From CAZJRB01 sp964547995 (GTDB lineage Bacteria > Planctomycetota > Planctomycetia > Pirellulales > Thermoguttaceae): DNA of 64,000 nucleotides. Shown piece by piece: positions 48,256 to 58,054 of the stretch. The position numbers and the translations under genes are program-made. Position 1 is the first letter of the stretch. Each line of letters begins with the position of its first letter. The stretch is from the NCBI GenBank assembly GCA_964547995.1, contig CAZJRB010000006.1, positions 56,960-120,959 of the forward strand. Direction: 5' to 3'. The notes under the pieces are model-generated. The model saw only the letters and a list, made by a program, of their open reading frames with translations, was not told where the DNA came from and made no database searches.

Positions 48256-51237
48256 ATGGAACTGACCAACCAACAGCGCGAAATTATCCGGGAGGATCTC
48301 CGGGGATTGGTCACGGGCGAGGTCCGTTGCGACGATGTCTCGCTTCAATTGTACGCGAGCGACGCAAGCATTTATGAGATTCACCCCCAGGCGGTTGTCC
48401 GCCCCAGAACGACCGCCGACGTGATTGCCAGTGTCCGCTATGCGGGCGAAAAGCACATTCCCATTCATGCCCGAGGGGCGGGGACCGGCGTGGCCGGCGA
48501 ATCACTCGGTCCGGGGATCGTCTTGGACTTTTCCCGATTCCTTCGACGGGTGCTCCATACCGATGACGAGGTCGTCCGCGTACACCCGGGCATGGTCCAC
48601 GAACGTCTCAATACGCATCTGCGGCGCCGCGGGCGCGTTTTCGGCCCCGACCCGGCCAACAGCGCCGTGACCACCGTAGGCAGCATGATCGCAGTCGACG
48701 CTGCCGGGAGCCGGTGGCCGCGATACGGATCCACGCGTCCTCACGTCCGCCGGTTGCAGGTCGTTCTGGCCGACGGCGCCTTGCTCGAAGTCGGCCGCGA
48801 GCCGATATCCGACGGCGCCAATCACGATCCGAATCCGAGGAAACGCGATCTGGTCAACCGGCTCGTCGGACTGCTAACCGCCCAATCCGAGGTGATCCGC
48901 AGACATCGCCCCAAGTGTGCGGTCACCCGTTGCGGCTACAATTTATCGGACGTGCTCGATGACGGGCACCTCGATTTGGCGCGTTTGCTGGTCGGTTCGG
49001 AGGGGACCTTGGCACTGATCACCGAAGCGGAGCTTGCAACACAGGTGCTTCCAAAACACCGGGGAGTAGCGTTACTATTATTTGACGGAATGGAGAAGGC
49101 ATCACGGGCGGTGTTGGACATCCTGCCCGCCAATCCGGCCGCATGCGACTTGGTCGACCGGCGCCACATCAGCCTTGTCCGGGAAACCGAAGTCCGGTTG
49201 GACCTGCTCATTCCGCCCCGGACAGAGGCGCTCCTCCTGGTCGAGCAAGAAGGTGATGAGCCGGCCGGCGTACGTGACTGGCTCAAACAGATTGTCGATA
49301 TCGTTTGTCACAAACGGCGATTGGCTTTTGCTGCGCGACAAACGTCCGACCCGGTCGAGGTCGACCTGTTCTGGCAAGTTGCCAACGAGGTTCATCCCGC
49401 CTTCTATCCGCAAAAAGGCCCAAGCCGCCCGGTGCGTGTCGTCGAAGACATGGCAGTCCGCCCGGAGGTGTTGCCCGATTTCCTCGTACGGATACAAAAC
49501 GTTTTGAAGCGACGCCAGGTTACCGCATCGGTCTGTTGCCATGCCGGGCAAGGCCAGCTTCACATCCAGCCGTTCTTGGACCTCGCTAACGCCGATGACG
49601 TCGAAAGGATGCGCCTGCTGGCCGAGGAACTCTCTCAGGAAGTGTCGGACGTGGGTGGGACAATCAGCAGTGAGCACGCGTGCGGGTTGAGCCGGACGGC
49701 CTTGCTTCACCGTCAGGTCGGCCCGCTCTACGATGTTTTCCGACGGGTAAAACAGATTTTCGATCCCGAAAACATTTTCAATCCCGGCAAGATCGTCAGC
49801 GACGACCCCGATCTGTTGATCCGGCATCTGCGACCGTCCGTGCCTCGCCGCGACAAGGAACCAACGGAGATCGAGGCGTCTGTTCCCGGCCTGCGCGACA
49901 TGGTCGAGTTGCAGTTGGACTGGCACCCCGCGCGCGTTGCCGACGATGTTACCCGGTGCAACCGCTGCGGCCAGTGCCGCGCGCAATCACCCGACAAGCG
50001 GACGTGTCCTATTTTGCGTGCCTCCCCCAGCGAGGAGGCTTCGCCGCGGGCAAAAGCCAATCTCATAAGTGGTGTGTTGAGCGGGGCCATGGAGCTGAGC
50101 ACGCTGACCAACGACGCGTTCAAGGCCGTTGCCGACCTCTGCGTCCATTGCCATTCCTGCCGGCTTGAATGTCCCGCCCACACCGACATTCCCGGATTGA
50201 TGCGCGAGAGCAAGGGTGCCTATGTCAGCGCCCACGGATTGTCCCAGGCCGACTGGCTGATGACCCGCCTCGACCTGCTGGGGTTGTTCGGCGGGCTGCT
50301 CGGCCCGGTCGCACGTTGGGCCGTCGGCAACCGGCAGATGCGTTGGTTCATGGAGAAAATGTTGGGGATCGCCCAGGGTCGGAAGCTTCCTCGGGTGACC
50401 TCGCGGCCGTTCCTTCGTCGTGCAGCCCGCCGCCGGCTCACGCGGCCATCGCGAGGGAGCGGGCAGAAGGTTGCCTACTTCGTCGACACCTACGCCAACT
50501 ATTACGACCCCCAACTGGCTCTGGCCATTGTCTCCGTGCTGAATCACAACGGGGTATCGGTCTATGTTCCACCGCGTCAGAAGCAAGCGGGAATGCCATC
50601 GATCGCCGTCGGTTCGATCGACCATGCCAGACGGCTGGCCGCCCACAACGTCGCCGTGCTGGCCGAAGCCGTCCGGCAGGGTTACCACGTCGTGACTAGC
50701 GAACCGGCCGCTGCACTGTGCCTGAAGCAGGAATATCCACAGTTGCTCGGCCAAGACGATGAAGCCCGTTCAGTTGCCGAGAACAGCAGCCACATTTGCA
50801 CCTACCTATGGAAAATGCACATGGCGGGCAAGCTGCAACTTGATTTGCGGCCGATCAACGCTGCCCTGGGGTATCATGCGCCTTGTCACCTGAGGGCCTT
50901 GGAGGTTGGTACGCCGGGAAGGCACCTCTTGGGCTTGATCCCCGGACTGATGGTCGAGCACATTGAGGCCGGCTGTTGTGGTATTGCCGGGACCTATGGG
51001 TTACAGCGGACTAACTACCGCAGCAGCCTCCGCGCCGGCTGGGGCCTGATCTTGCGGCTCCGTGATCCCGCCATTCAAGCCGGGGTAACCGAGTGCAGCA
51101 CCTGCAAGATCCAAATGGAGCAGGGCACGACCAAGCCAACGCTCCATCCGATCAAACTGCTCGCGTTGGCCTACCATCTCCGCCCCGATTTTGAACATCT
51201 GTTGACCGCACCGGGCGAAGAATTGATTGTAACTTGA
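48256..51237 (+). CDS. Fused FAD-linked oxidase and Fe-S oxidoreductase (GlcD-GlcF type)
   Basis: A 993-residue fusion. Residues 1-560 form a PCMH-type FAD-binding oxidase (VVRPRTTADVIASVRYAGEKHIPIHARGAGTGVAGESLG; the C-terminal half with SVCCHAGQGQLHIQPF and TISSEHACGLSRTALL). Residues 570-680 carry two 4Fe-4S sites (CNRCGQCRAQSP..CPI and CVHCHSCRLECPAHTDIPG). The rest has the CCG-type domain of GlcF/HdrB proteins (YHAPCHLRALE, GCCGIAGTYG). It probably oxidises a 2-hydroxy acid such as glycolate or lactate and passes electrons to quinone at the membrane. The ATG at 48256 fits; no strong ribosome-binding site. moaD follows closely. Confidence 0.88.
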   Translation: MELTNQQREIIREDLRGLVTGEVRCDDVSLQLYASDASIYEIHPQAVVRPRTTADVIASVRYAGEKHIPIHARGAGTGVAGESLGPGIVLDFSRFLRRVLHTDDEVVRVHPGMVHERLNTHLRRRGRVFGPDPANSAVTTVGSMIAVDAAGSRWPRYGSTRPHVRRLQVVLADGALLEVGREPISDGANHDPNPRKRDLVNRLVGLLTAQSEVIRRHRPKCAVTRCGYNLSDVLDDGHLDLARLLVGSEGTLALITEAELATQVLPKHRGVALLLFDGMEKASRAVLDILPANPAACDLVDRRHISLVRETEVRLDLLIPPRTEALLLVEQEGDEPAGVRDWLKQIVDIVCHKRRLAFAARQTSDPVEVDLFWQVANEVHPAFYPQKGPSRPVRVVEDMAVRPEVLPDFLVRIQNVLKRRQVTASVCCHAGQGQLHIQPFLDLANADDVERMRLLAEELSQEVSDVGGTISSEHACGLSRTALLHRQVGPLYDVFRRVKQIFDPENIFNPGKIVSDDPDLLIRHLRPSVPRRDKEPTEIEASVPGLRDMVELQLDWHPARVADDVTRCNRCGQCRAQSPDKRTCPILRASPSEEASPRAKANLISGVLSGAMELSTLTNDAFKAVADLCVHCHSCRLECPAHTDIPGLMRESKGAYVSAHGLSQADWLMTRLDLLGLFGGLLGPVARWAVGNRQMRWFMEKMLGIAQGRKLPRVTSRPFLRRAARRRLTRPSRGSGQKVAYFVDTYANYYDPQLALAIVSVLNHNGVSVYVPPRQKQAGMPSIAVGSIDHARRLAAHNVAVLAEAVRQGYHVVTSEPAAALCLKQEYPQLLGQDDEARSVAENSSHICTYLWKMHMAGKLQLDLRPINAALGYHAPCHLRALEVGTPGRHLLGLIPGLMVEHIEAGCCGIAGTYGLQRTNYRSSLRAGWGLILRLRDPAIQAGVTECSTCKIQMEQGTTKPTLHPIKLLALAYHLRPDFEHLLTAPGEELIVT

Positions 51238-51263
51238 CACTCGAATTCGAAGCGAGTTGTGCC

Positions 51264-51509
51264 GTGACTGTCCGAGTCCGCTTATTCGCCGCAGCGAAAG
51301 ACGCCGCCGGGACGAGCGTGCTTGAATTGAAGTTGCCTGACGGGGCCACGATTGCGGATCTCCGCCGCCGCATGGCCGGGGACCTTCCACAACTGGCCGC
51401 TTTGCTCGGCCGGGTGATGTTCGCAATCGACGCAGAATACGCCGGAGATACCCGGAGAATTCCCCCGGAGGCCGACGTGGCATGCATTCCGCCGGTTAGC
51501 GGGGGATAG
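51264..51509 (+). CDS. moaD: MoaD/ThiS-family sulfur carrier
   Basis: An 81-residue ubiquitin-like sulfur carrier ending in the di-glycine that is activated by MoeB/ThiF-type enzymes (PPVSGG). The start VTVRVRLFAAAKDAAG and the segment ELKLPDGATIADLRRRM fit MoaD, which feeds sulfur to molybdopterin synthase. ThiS or another carrier is possible, since no other molybdenum-cofactor gene is near. The GTG at 51264 begins the conserved part; a TTG overlapping the previous stop codon (51234) would add ten residues. It probably shares a transcript with the oxidoreductase gene. Confidence 0.78.
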   Translation: MTVRVRLFAAAKDAAGTSVLELKLPDGATIADLRRRMAGDLPQLAALLGRVMFAIDAEYAGDTRRIPPEADVACIPPVSGG

Positions 51510-51527
51510 GGCCCCTGCCCGTTTCCG

Positions 51528-52430
51528 TCAGAAGCTCAACATTCGTTTGTACTCCTCCATCCGGCGAGCGATGTCATCGCGGTCGATCTTCTTCAACCGG
51601 TCGAGACTGAAATCCTCGACGGTAAAACTGGCGATGAGGATGCCATGCGCCATCGCCTCCTTGAGTGTCTTGGGCTCGACGTTTCCTTGCTCGGCGAGAT
51701 AGCCCATCATACCTCCGCCGAAACTGTCGCCGGCACCGGTCGGATCGACGACGTCGGGGATCGGATAAGCGGGCATAACGTATGTTTCGTGCTTGCTGAA
51801 GAACATGGCCCCATGCTCACCCTTCTTGATGACGACGAACCGCGGGCCCATTTCCCGCACGGCGTGCCCCGCCCTGACCAGGTTCTCGTCGCCGGTCAAC
51901 AGCTTCGCTTCGCTGTCGTTGAGCACGAGCCCGTCGATCTTTTTCAAGAGGTCGATCAGGGCGTCGCGCTGGTTATTGATGTAAAGGTCCATCGTGTCGG
52001 CCACAATCAACTTGGCGCCGGGACATTGTCCGAGGACCTTCATCTGGGCCTCGGGCGTGTCGTTCGCGAGAAACAGGTACTCGCACCGCCGATATTGTTC
52101 GGGCAACTCCGGATGGTGCTCGCCCATCACGTTCAGTTGCACGTCGAGCGTTTCGCGGTCGTTCATGTTGTCGAAGTACTTTCCGCTCCACCGGAAGGTC
52201 TTTGCCCCTTGGACGACCACAAGCGCGGCCGTGTCGATTCCGCGTGCGGTGAGCAGTTCGGTGTGCTCGGGCGGCCAATCGTCGCCGACGACGCCGGCCA
52301 GCCGAACGGTCGTAAAAAAACTGGCGGCATACGAGAAATAGGTCGCCGATCCACCGATCAAGTTATCCCGCTTCTCGCTGGGCGTTTGAACGCTGTCGAA
52401 AGCAACCGATCCGACGACAACCAACGGCAT
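51528..52430 (-). CDS. PfkB-family carbohydrate/nucleoside kinase
   Basis: A 300-residue cytoplasmic kinase of the ribokinase/PfkB family. The first signature GGSATYFSYAASFF lies near residue 26 and the ATP/anion-hole signature DPTGAGDSFGGGMMGYL near 245 with the catalytic aspartate. The compact size and the VAFDSVQTPS..NLIGGSATYFSYAA start are like those of adenosine-kinase-like members common in this phylum. The substrate cannot be told from sequence. AAGGAG 9 nt upstream fixes the ATG at 52430. It converges with moaD and diverges from glnS. Confidence 0.86.
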   Translation of the reverse strand: MPLVVVGSVAFDSVQTPSEKRDNLIGGSATYFSYAASFFTTVRLAGVVGDDWPPEHTELLTARGIDTAALVVVQGAKTFRWSGKYFDNMNDRETLDVQLNVMGEHHPELPEQYRRCEYLFLANDTPEAQMKVLGQCPGAKLIVADTMDLYINNQRDALIDLLKKIDGLVLNDSEAKLLTGDENLVRAGHAVREMGPRFVVIKKGEHGAMFFSKHETYVMPAYPIPDVVDPTGAGDSFGGGMMGYLAEQGNVEPKTLKEAMAHGILIASFTVEDFSLDRLKKIDRDDIARRMEEYKRMLSF

Positions 52431-52681
52431 GGCTGGGTACTCCTTTTCTCGATGTTTCCCTGAAACAGACTTCCGGACATCAGCCTCCCAATAGCCGCCC
52501 CGCAACGCGGGGCGGTGGAACCTCTGGAGAACTCCGCCCCAATTATCGACGATTCCGCGACTCAGACAAGGGGTCGGCCCACCTCGGCCGCCGAACCGGA
52601 ATCCCCCTTGCGTTGTCTTGCCATCGTCGGGACAATAAGGCAAATACCCTGCAAAAAGGACGCTGTTTCCGGGAAAAATCT

Positions 52682-54370
52682 ATGGCAACGCCTACCTCGC
52701 TGAATTTCATCCAGCAGATCATCGCCGACGACTTGAAGACCGGGAAGTACGACGGCCGCGTCGTTACCCGATTTCCGCCGGAGCCGAACGGCTATCTCCA
52801 CATCGGCCACGCCAAGTCGATCTGCCTGAACTTCGGGCTGGCCGCCGAGCACCCCGGCGGCGTCTGCCACCTGCGGTTTGACGACACCAACCCCACAAAA
52901 GAGGAGATGGAATACATCGAGTCGATCCAGGAGGACGTCCGCTGGCTCGGCTTTGACTGGGGTGAGAACCTCTTCTATGCCTCGGATTATTTCGACCAGC
53001 TCTACGAGTGGGCGGTCAAACTCATCACCGACGGCAAGGCCTACGTCTGCGATCTGACGCCGGATGAAATCCGCCGGCACCGCGGCACGTTGACCGAACC
53101 CGGACGCAACAGCCCCTACCGCAACCGCCCGGCCGAAGAGAACCTCGAACTGTTCGAGCGGATGCGAGCCGGGGAGTTCCCCGACGGTTCTCGAACGCTT
53201 CGCGCCAAGATCGACATGGCATCACCCAACCTCAACATGCGAGACCCGGTCATGTACCGGATTCTCCATGCCGAACACCCGCGTACGGGCGACCGGTGGT
53301 GCATCTACCCCATGTACGACTTCACGCACGGCCAGTCCGATTCGATCGAGCGGATTACCCATTCGGTTTGCACGCTGGAGTTCGAGAACCACCGGCCGCT
53401 TTACGACTGGTTTATCAGGGAGCTGGGCATCTACGCTCCCCGGCAGATCGAGTTCGCCCGGTTGAACCTGACCTACATGGTGATGAGCAAGCGGAAGTTG
53501 CTCTCGCTGGTCGAAGAAGGCCGCGTCGGCGGCTGGGACGACCCGCGGATGCCGACCGTCTGCGGCCTGCGCCGCCGCGGCTACACGCCCGAGGCGATCC
53601 GGGAATTCTGCCGGCGGATCGGCGTGGCGAAGTTCGACGGTGTGATCGAGATCGAGCTTCTCGAGCACTGCCTGCGCGAGGACCTCAACAAGCGGGCGCT
53701 GCGGGTGATGGGTGTTTTGCGGCCGCTCAAGGTCGTTATCGAGAATTACCCGGAGGAACAGGTCGAGGAGCTCGAAGCCGTCAACAACCCCGAGAATCCC
53801 GACGACGGCACGCGCATGGTCCCCTTCTCGCGCGAGTTGTACATCGAGCGGGATGATTTCATGGAGGACCCGCCGAAGAAGTTCTACCGGCTTGCGCCCG
53901 GGCGGGAAGTGCGATTGCGATACGCCTATTACATCACCTGTACGAATGTGGTCAAGGACGCAAGCGGCGAGGTAGTCGAGTTGCACTGCACCTACGACCC
54001 GGCGACCCGCGGCGGCTCTTCACCCGACGGGCGGAAAGTCAAGAGCACGCTACACTGGGTCTCCGCCCACCGCGCCGTCGAAGCGGAGGTGCGGCTCTAC
54101 GAGCACCTGTTTGCCAAGGAAAACCCCGATGTCGTCGAGGAAGGCCGCGATTTCACGACGAATCTCAATCCGAACTCCCTCGAGGTGCTCCCAATGTGTT
54201 GCGTCGAGCCGAGCTTGAAGGACGCAAAGCCGGGCGATCGCTACCAGTTCGAGCGTCTGGGGTACTTCTGCGTCGATCCCGACTCCACACCCGAGAAGCC
54301 CGTCTTCAATCGCACGGTAACGCTGCGCGACACGTGGGCGAAGATTCAAAAGTCGGCGGGAAAAAGCTAG
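52682..54370 (+). CDS. glnS: Glutaminyl-tRNA synthetase
   Basis: A 562-residue class I synthetase that charges tRNA-Gln. The HIGH motif is in PPEPNGYLHIGHAKSI near residue 33 and the KMSKS-like motif in VMSKRKLLSLV near 270. LRFDDTNPTKEEMEYIESIQ, the DPVMYRI stretch and the C-terminal anticodon-binding beta barrels (DPATRGGSSPDGRKVKSTLHWVSA) are all typical of GlnRS rather than GluRS. Together with gltX in the window it means direct charging of Gln rather than the amidotransferase route. The ATG at 52682 (MATPTSLNF) was chosen over upstream open codons. Confidence 0.95.
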   Translation: MATPTSLNFIQQIIADDLKTGKYDGRVVTRFPPEPNGYLHIGHAKSICLNFGLAAEHPGGVCHLRFDDTNPTKEEMEYIESIQEDVRWLGFDWGENLFYASDYFDQLYEWAVKLITDGKAYVCDLTPDEIRRHRGTLTEPGRNSPYRNRPAEENLELFERMRAGEFPDGSRTLRAKIDMASPNLNMRDPVMYRILHAEHPRTGDRWCIYPMYDFTHGQSDSIERITHSVCTLEFENHRPLYDWFIRELGIYAPRQIEFARLNLTYMVMSKRKLLSLVEEGRVGGWDDPRMPTVCGLRRRGYTPEAIREFCRRIGVAKFDGVIEIELLEHCLREDLNKRALRVMGVLRPLKVVIENYPEEQVEELEAVNNPENPDDGTRMVPFSRELYIERDDFMEDPPKKFYRLAPGREVRLRYAYYITCTNVVKDASGEVVELHCTYDPATRGGSSPDGRKVKSTLHWVSAHRAVEAEVRLYEHLFAKENPDVVEEGRDFTTNLNPNSLEVLPMCCVEPSLKDAKPGDRYQFERLGYFCVDPDSTPEKPVFNRTVTLRDTWAKIQKSAGKS

Positions 54371-54684
54371 CCGTTTTTGCGTGCCCTTGCGGACCCCCTT
54401 GGCGGCGGGGCACTTCAGCGGTTCCGTTTTCCGAACGAACTGTCTGTAGTGATTATGCGTGTCTGCCTGTACCGATTATCGCGAGCGTACCGCAGTTTCC
54501 CGATGGGCGAAATATTCTTCGCGGTATTGTCGAATCGGTAATGCAAAGGGATGGGATCGTATCGTGCCAGGTTGCGAATCGATTTGCCCCATGTAGGAAC
54601 GGCTCGTTCCCACCCGGGCAAACTGTGTATGCGAAGCCCTGGCGAACTCCCACACAAGACACACTTTGCAGCGGAGGGGAATGG
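54371..54684. other. Intergenic region upstream of the outer-membrane protein
   Basis: 314 bp that remain open in the frame of the next gene, but without family similarity or a signal-like start. The GGAGGGG site just before 54685 argues that translation begins there. No palindromes of note. Confidence 0.4.
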
Positions 54685-55629
54685 ATGACACTCCAACAGA
54701 GAGCGTGGGTATTTGGGTTGGCAATTGCCGCAGCGGCGTCTCTTGCCGGCGTACTGAAGGCCAAGGACGTACAATTCGTGACGTTTGCAGAACTCCAGCA
54801 GCAATCCGAACGAATCAACCAACTAGAGAATGAATTGGCCGCCTTGCGGGCCGGCGAGTGCGAGCAGGGGTGCTGTGACTCGGGATGTTGTTCTTGCGCG
54901 TGTCCGGGGTGGATCGCCGGTTTGGAGCTTGCGGTTCTGCAACCACATATCGGTTCCCTGCAAATTGATCCCGGCGGCGGCGCACTAGCAATAACTCCGG
55001 AATTCGACTCTGAAGCGTCGCCCCGCATTTTTCTGGGGTACAAGGGCTCCGAGGGGCTCGGCGCCCGCGTACGGTACTGGCAATTCGATCATTCAGCCCA
55101 GACGTCAATAGCCGGCCTGGTTGATTTGTCGCTGCGGTTGGAAAACCACGCGCTCGATTTCGAGTTCATGCAGGACGGCGAGTTCTGGAATTGGGACGTC
55201 GAGATTGCCGGCGGCTTCCGGTACGGGAAGCTGGGACTGGGGATAGATGCCAACATTCTTTTCTTCCCTTTCAATGCCGCCGTGACTTTCGAGGGCGTCG
55301 GCCCGACGGTTGCCATGGCCGCGCGGCGTCCGTTCGGGAGTCGAGGGTTGGCACTGGTGGCCGGCGCCCGGGGTTCGTTTATGTATGGCGATAGCCGGTT
55401 TAACGGACCCCAGATACTGGTCAACCAAATCCGTGTTTCGCAACACCTGATGCAGGCCTGGGAATTTCAGGTCGGTGCTGAATGGTCGCGCACAACCAGC
55501 GCCGGCTCGGAAATCTTCGCCCGCGCCGCCTACGAAGCCCAGGTCTGGGAATGGGCTCCCTCACTCGGGATCCTCAGCATGGACATCGGATACGTCGGCC
55601 CAACGTTCAGCATCGGCATCACCCGGTAA
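54685..55629 (+). CDS. Outer-membrane beta-barrel protein with N-terminal coiled coil
   Basis: A 314-residue exported protein. A signal (AWVFGLAIAAAASLAGVLKA) is followed by a short coiled coil (FAELQQQSERINQLENELAALR), a cysteine-rich patch (CEQGCCDSGCCSCACPGW) and a beta-barrel-like region of alternating strands to the end (GWIAGLELAVLQPHIG..LSMDIGYVGPTFSIGITR). It resembles Lpg1974-type outer-membrane proteins abundant in Planctomycetota. The Cys-rich patch is unusual. Function is unknown; a porin or surface protein is likely. GGAGGGG before the ATG at 54685 supports the start. Confidence 0.72.
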   Translation: MTLQQRAWVFGLAIAAAASLAGVLKAKDVQFVTFAELQQQSERINQLENELAALRAGECEQGCCDSGCCSCACPGWIAGLELAVLQPHIGSLQIDPGGGALAITPEFDSEASPRIFLGYKGSEGLGARVRYWQFDHSAQTSIAGLVDLSLRLENHALDFEFMQDGEFWNWDVEIAGGFRYGKLGLGIDANILFFPFNAAVTFEGVGPTVAMAARRPFGSRGLALVAGARGSFMYGDSRFNGPQILVNQIRVSQHLMQAWEFQVGAEWSRTTSAGSEIFARAAYEAQVWEWAPSLGILSMDIGYVGPTFSIGITR

Positions 55630-55776
55630 GTTGCACCGCCGGGAAGAGCAATCCGACAGGAATGATCTCAGTCCCCCCGAGATTTTCGGGAGACTGATTT
55701 TTCAGGCACTCGAACATGTCTGGGTCGATTGCCCGTTCAAAAAGGTGGACTTTGCAGGCCGTTTCTCCCACCCCAA

Positions 55777-56163
55777 TTACCATATTCTCGCGACCTGGTA
55801 GAGATCAAAGACCGCGTCAGCGCTGAGTATGGGTATCTGCTCGGATATTGCCTGAGCAATCAACAACCGATCAAACGGATCGCGATGATGAAACGGCAGT
55901 TCAGCAACAACAGAAACGTGCTTTACAGTGATCGGCAGCATGGTCAACCTGTTCTCCACGATTTCTCGCGTCAAGAAAGTTTCAAGACTTTCGCCAAGTG
56001 AATACTTGCCAAGGCTGATCTTGATGGCAATTTCCCAGCAACTTGCCGAGCTCAGCAAGAGATCATTTTCCGGAGTCGCAATCAGCGACTGCGCATCATT
56101 GCTCAACCGGTCATCATTGAGAAGAAACCAGAGGAATGCGTGTGTATCCAGCAGCAACTTCAC
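55777..56163 (-). CDS. vapC: PIN-domain toxin of a VapBC-type system
   Basis: A 128-residue PIN-domain ribonuclease. The acidic metal site is complete: D6 in LLLDTHAFLW, E44 in CWEIAIKISLG, D95/D98 in DPFDRLLIAQA, D116 in LSADAVFD. This variety (THAFLWFLLND, EIAIKISLGK) is usually paired with a Phd/YefM-type antitoxin, as here: the ATG overlaps the antitoxin stop by 4 bp. VapC toxins cut tRNA or rRNA; the target of this one is unknown. It converges with the outer-membrane protein gene. Confidence 0.88.
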   Translation of the reverse strand: MKLLLDTHAFLWFLLNDDRLSNDAQSLIATPENDLLLSSASCWEIAIKISLGKYSLGESLETFLTREIVENRLTMLPITVKHVSVVAELPFHHRDPFDRLLIAQAISEQIPILSADAVFDLYQVARIW

Positions 56164-56399
56164 GGCATGTACTCTTTGAAGTGCTCCAGATGCGTGTCGT
56201 CATCTGCAATGATAGTCAACTTTCCAATTCCACTACCCGGCGTGCGCGGCTTGTGCGTCTCGGTCGGCTCCGCCTGCAAACGCGCAACAGGACGGTTCTC
56301 CTTGGTGATCACCAACTCTTCATCCGGTTTCAATTGCGCAATGAAGGTTGCCAGATTGGCTTGCACTTCTTCGATCGTTGCTGTCAGCATAGTAGGCAC
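56160..56399 (-). CDS. Antitoxin of the PIN-domain toxin
   Basis: A 79-residue antitoxin of the Phd/YefM-like or related short class. TATIEEVQANLATFIAQLKPDEELVITKENRPVARLQ is the typical DNA-binding N-terminal half, and the C-terminal half (IIADDDTHLEHFKEYMP) should wrap the toxin. It precedes vapC with a 4-bp overlap, so the two are co-translated, and presumably represses its own promoter. The start could be the ATG at 56399 or the one three codons later. Confidence 0.85.
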   Translation of the reverse strand: MPTMLTATIEEVQANLATFIAQLKPDEELVITKENRPVARLQAEPTETHKPRTPGSGIGKLTIIADDDTHLEHFKEYMP

Positions 56400-56485
56400 C
56401 TTATTCCGTTGGGTCAGTTGACACTCTTATTCTAGCAAGTATCGGCATTCTTGCAATACCTAGTAGTCCCAACGGGCAGAGCCGA

Positions 56486-58054
56486 TCATTGCACTCGTTC
56501 CAGCGCCCGGTCGATCCGGTCCAGGCATCGCTCGCGGCCGAAGATCTCCATGCAATCGAACATGCCGGGGCCTATTGCCTGGCCGGTGATGGCAATGCGG
56601 ACGGCATGGATGATCTGGCCGATCTTGATGCCTTCGCTTTCGACGAAATCGTGCATCATTTTTTCGAGGTCCGCCGGTTCGAACGACCGTGCCTCGTCTA
56701 CCCGCTGGCGGAACTTCTTGAGCAACTCGACGACTTCGGGCGGTTTGCGGAGCCGCTTGTCGAACGCCTTTTCGTCGTATTCCAACTCGTCGTCGGCGAC
56801 GAAGAAGAACTTGGCGTACGTGAAGATGTCGCCGGCCACCTTGATACGGTCGCCGCAGATGTCGAGGATGTGAGAAACGAGCCCGTCCACCTGGCAAGGA
56901 TAAATCCACTCGAGAAGCCCGGCATCGTACAGAAGCGGGGTAACCAACTCGGTCTTCTCTTCCAGCGGCAGGCCCTGCATGTGTCGATCCTGAAACGCCA
57001 TGAGCTTCTGGCAATCGAAGCTGGCCGGGGCCTTGTTTACGCGATCGAGCGTGAAATGCTCGACCAGTTCGTCACGCGTGAAATGCTCGGTCTTGTCGTC
57101 CAACGACCAGCCGAGCAGTGCGAGGTAGTTGACGATCGCTTCGGGCAGATAGCCCACCTTCTCGTAGAAGTCGACAATGACCGGATTGAAGGTTTCGGGA
57201 TCGGTCTGGAGGCCGATGGCGTCCGCGATTTCCCGGCCGTGCTTGACCATCTTCGCGAAGTCGGGATTCTTGAGATATTCCTTCAGTTTTCGTTTGCTGA
57301 GCTTGGATTTACCACCCGGCGCGGCCACGTACGGGAGATGGGCGTACTGGGGCAACTCGTACCCCAATCCCCGGGCGATGAAGATTTGGCGCGGCGTGTT
57401 CGACAGGTGCTCTTCGGCCCGAATCGCGTGTGTGATCTCCATGTCGTGGTCGTCGACCACGCTGGCAAGGTGGTAGAGGCACGAACCGTCGGCCCGCTGG
57501 ATGACGTGGTCCTGCTCCTGGGCCCAATCGAATTCGACGCGGCCGCGCACCAGGTCATCGATCACCAGTTTCCCTTCGCGGGGCATCTTCAGCCGCACGA
57601 CACCCTGGCGGCCTTCGGCCTCGAAGGCGGCCTCTTGCTCGGGCGTTTCCGCCATCCACGTGCGGCTGTAGACGAACGGCCGCTTCTCGGCCACTGCGGC
57701 TTCGCGCTCGGCCCGGATCTCTTCGGTCTTTGCATAATCGCGATATGCCAGCCCGGCCCCGAGCAGCTTCTCGACGGCGGCCTTGTGGTTGGCCGCCCGG
57801 CGGGACTGATAATACGGAGCAAACGGCCCCTCAACCTCCGGCCCTTCGTCCCACTCGATTCCCAGCCAGTGAAGGCCGTGCAGAATCGGCTGCAATGCCT
57901 TCTCGACGTTCCGCTGCCGGTCAGTATCGTCGATCCGCAGGATGAACTTGCCCCCCTTCGATCTGGCAAACAGCCAGCAGAACAGGGCGGTGCGGACACC
58001 GCCGATGTGAAGGTAACCGGTCGGGCTCGGCGCAAATCGCGTGCGAATGGTCAT
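56486..58054 (-). CDS. gltX: Glutamyl-tRNA synthetase
   Basis: A 522-residue class I synthetase that charges tRNA-Glu. The HIGH motif lies in FAPSPTGYLHIGGVRTALFCWL at the N-terminus and the KMSKS-like motif in KSKLSKRKLKEYL near residue 245. RIDDTDRQRNVEKALQ, the QIFIARGLGYELPQYAHLP segment and an all-helical anticodon-binding C-terminus complete the family picture. The ATG at 58054 (MTIRTRFAPS) is the family-like start. Length is slightly above that of E. coli GltX. Confidence 0.95.
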   Translation of the reverse strand: MTIRTRFAPSPTGYLHIGGVRTALFCWLFARSKGGKFILRIDDTDRQRNVEKALQPILHGLHWLGIEWDEGPEVEGPFAPYYQSRRAANHKAAVEKLLGAGLAYRDYAKTEEIRAEREAAVAEKRPFVYSRTWMAETPEQEAAFEAEGRQGVVRLKMPREGKLVIDDLVRGRVEFDWAQEQDHVIQRADGSCLYHLASVVDDHDMEITHAIRAEEHLSNTPRQIFIARGLGYELPQYAHLPYVAAPGGKSKLSKRKLKEYLKNPDFAKMVKHGREIADAIGLQTDPETFNPVIVDFYEKVGYLPEAIVNYLALLGWSLDDKTEHFTRDELVEHFTLDRVNKAPASFDCQKLMAFQDRHMQGLPLEEKTELVTPLLYDAGLLEWIYPCQVDGLVSHILDICGDRIKVAGDIFTYAKFFFVADDELEYDEKAFDKRLRKPPEVVELLKKFRQRVDEARSFEPADLEKMMHDFVESEGIKIGQIIHAVRIAITGQAIGPGMFDCMEIFGRERCLDRIDRALERVQ

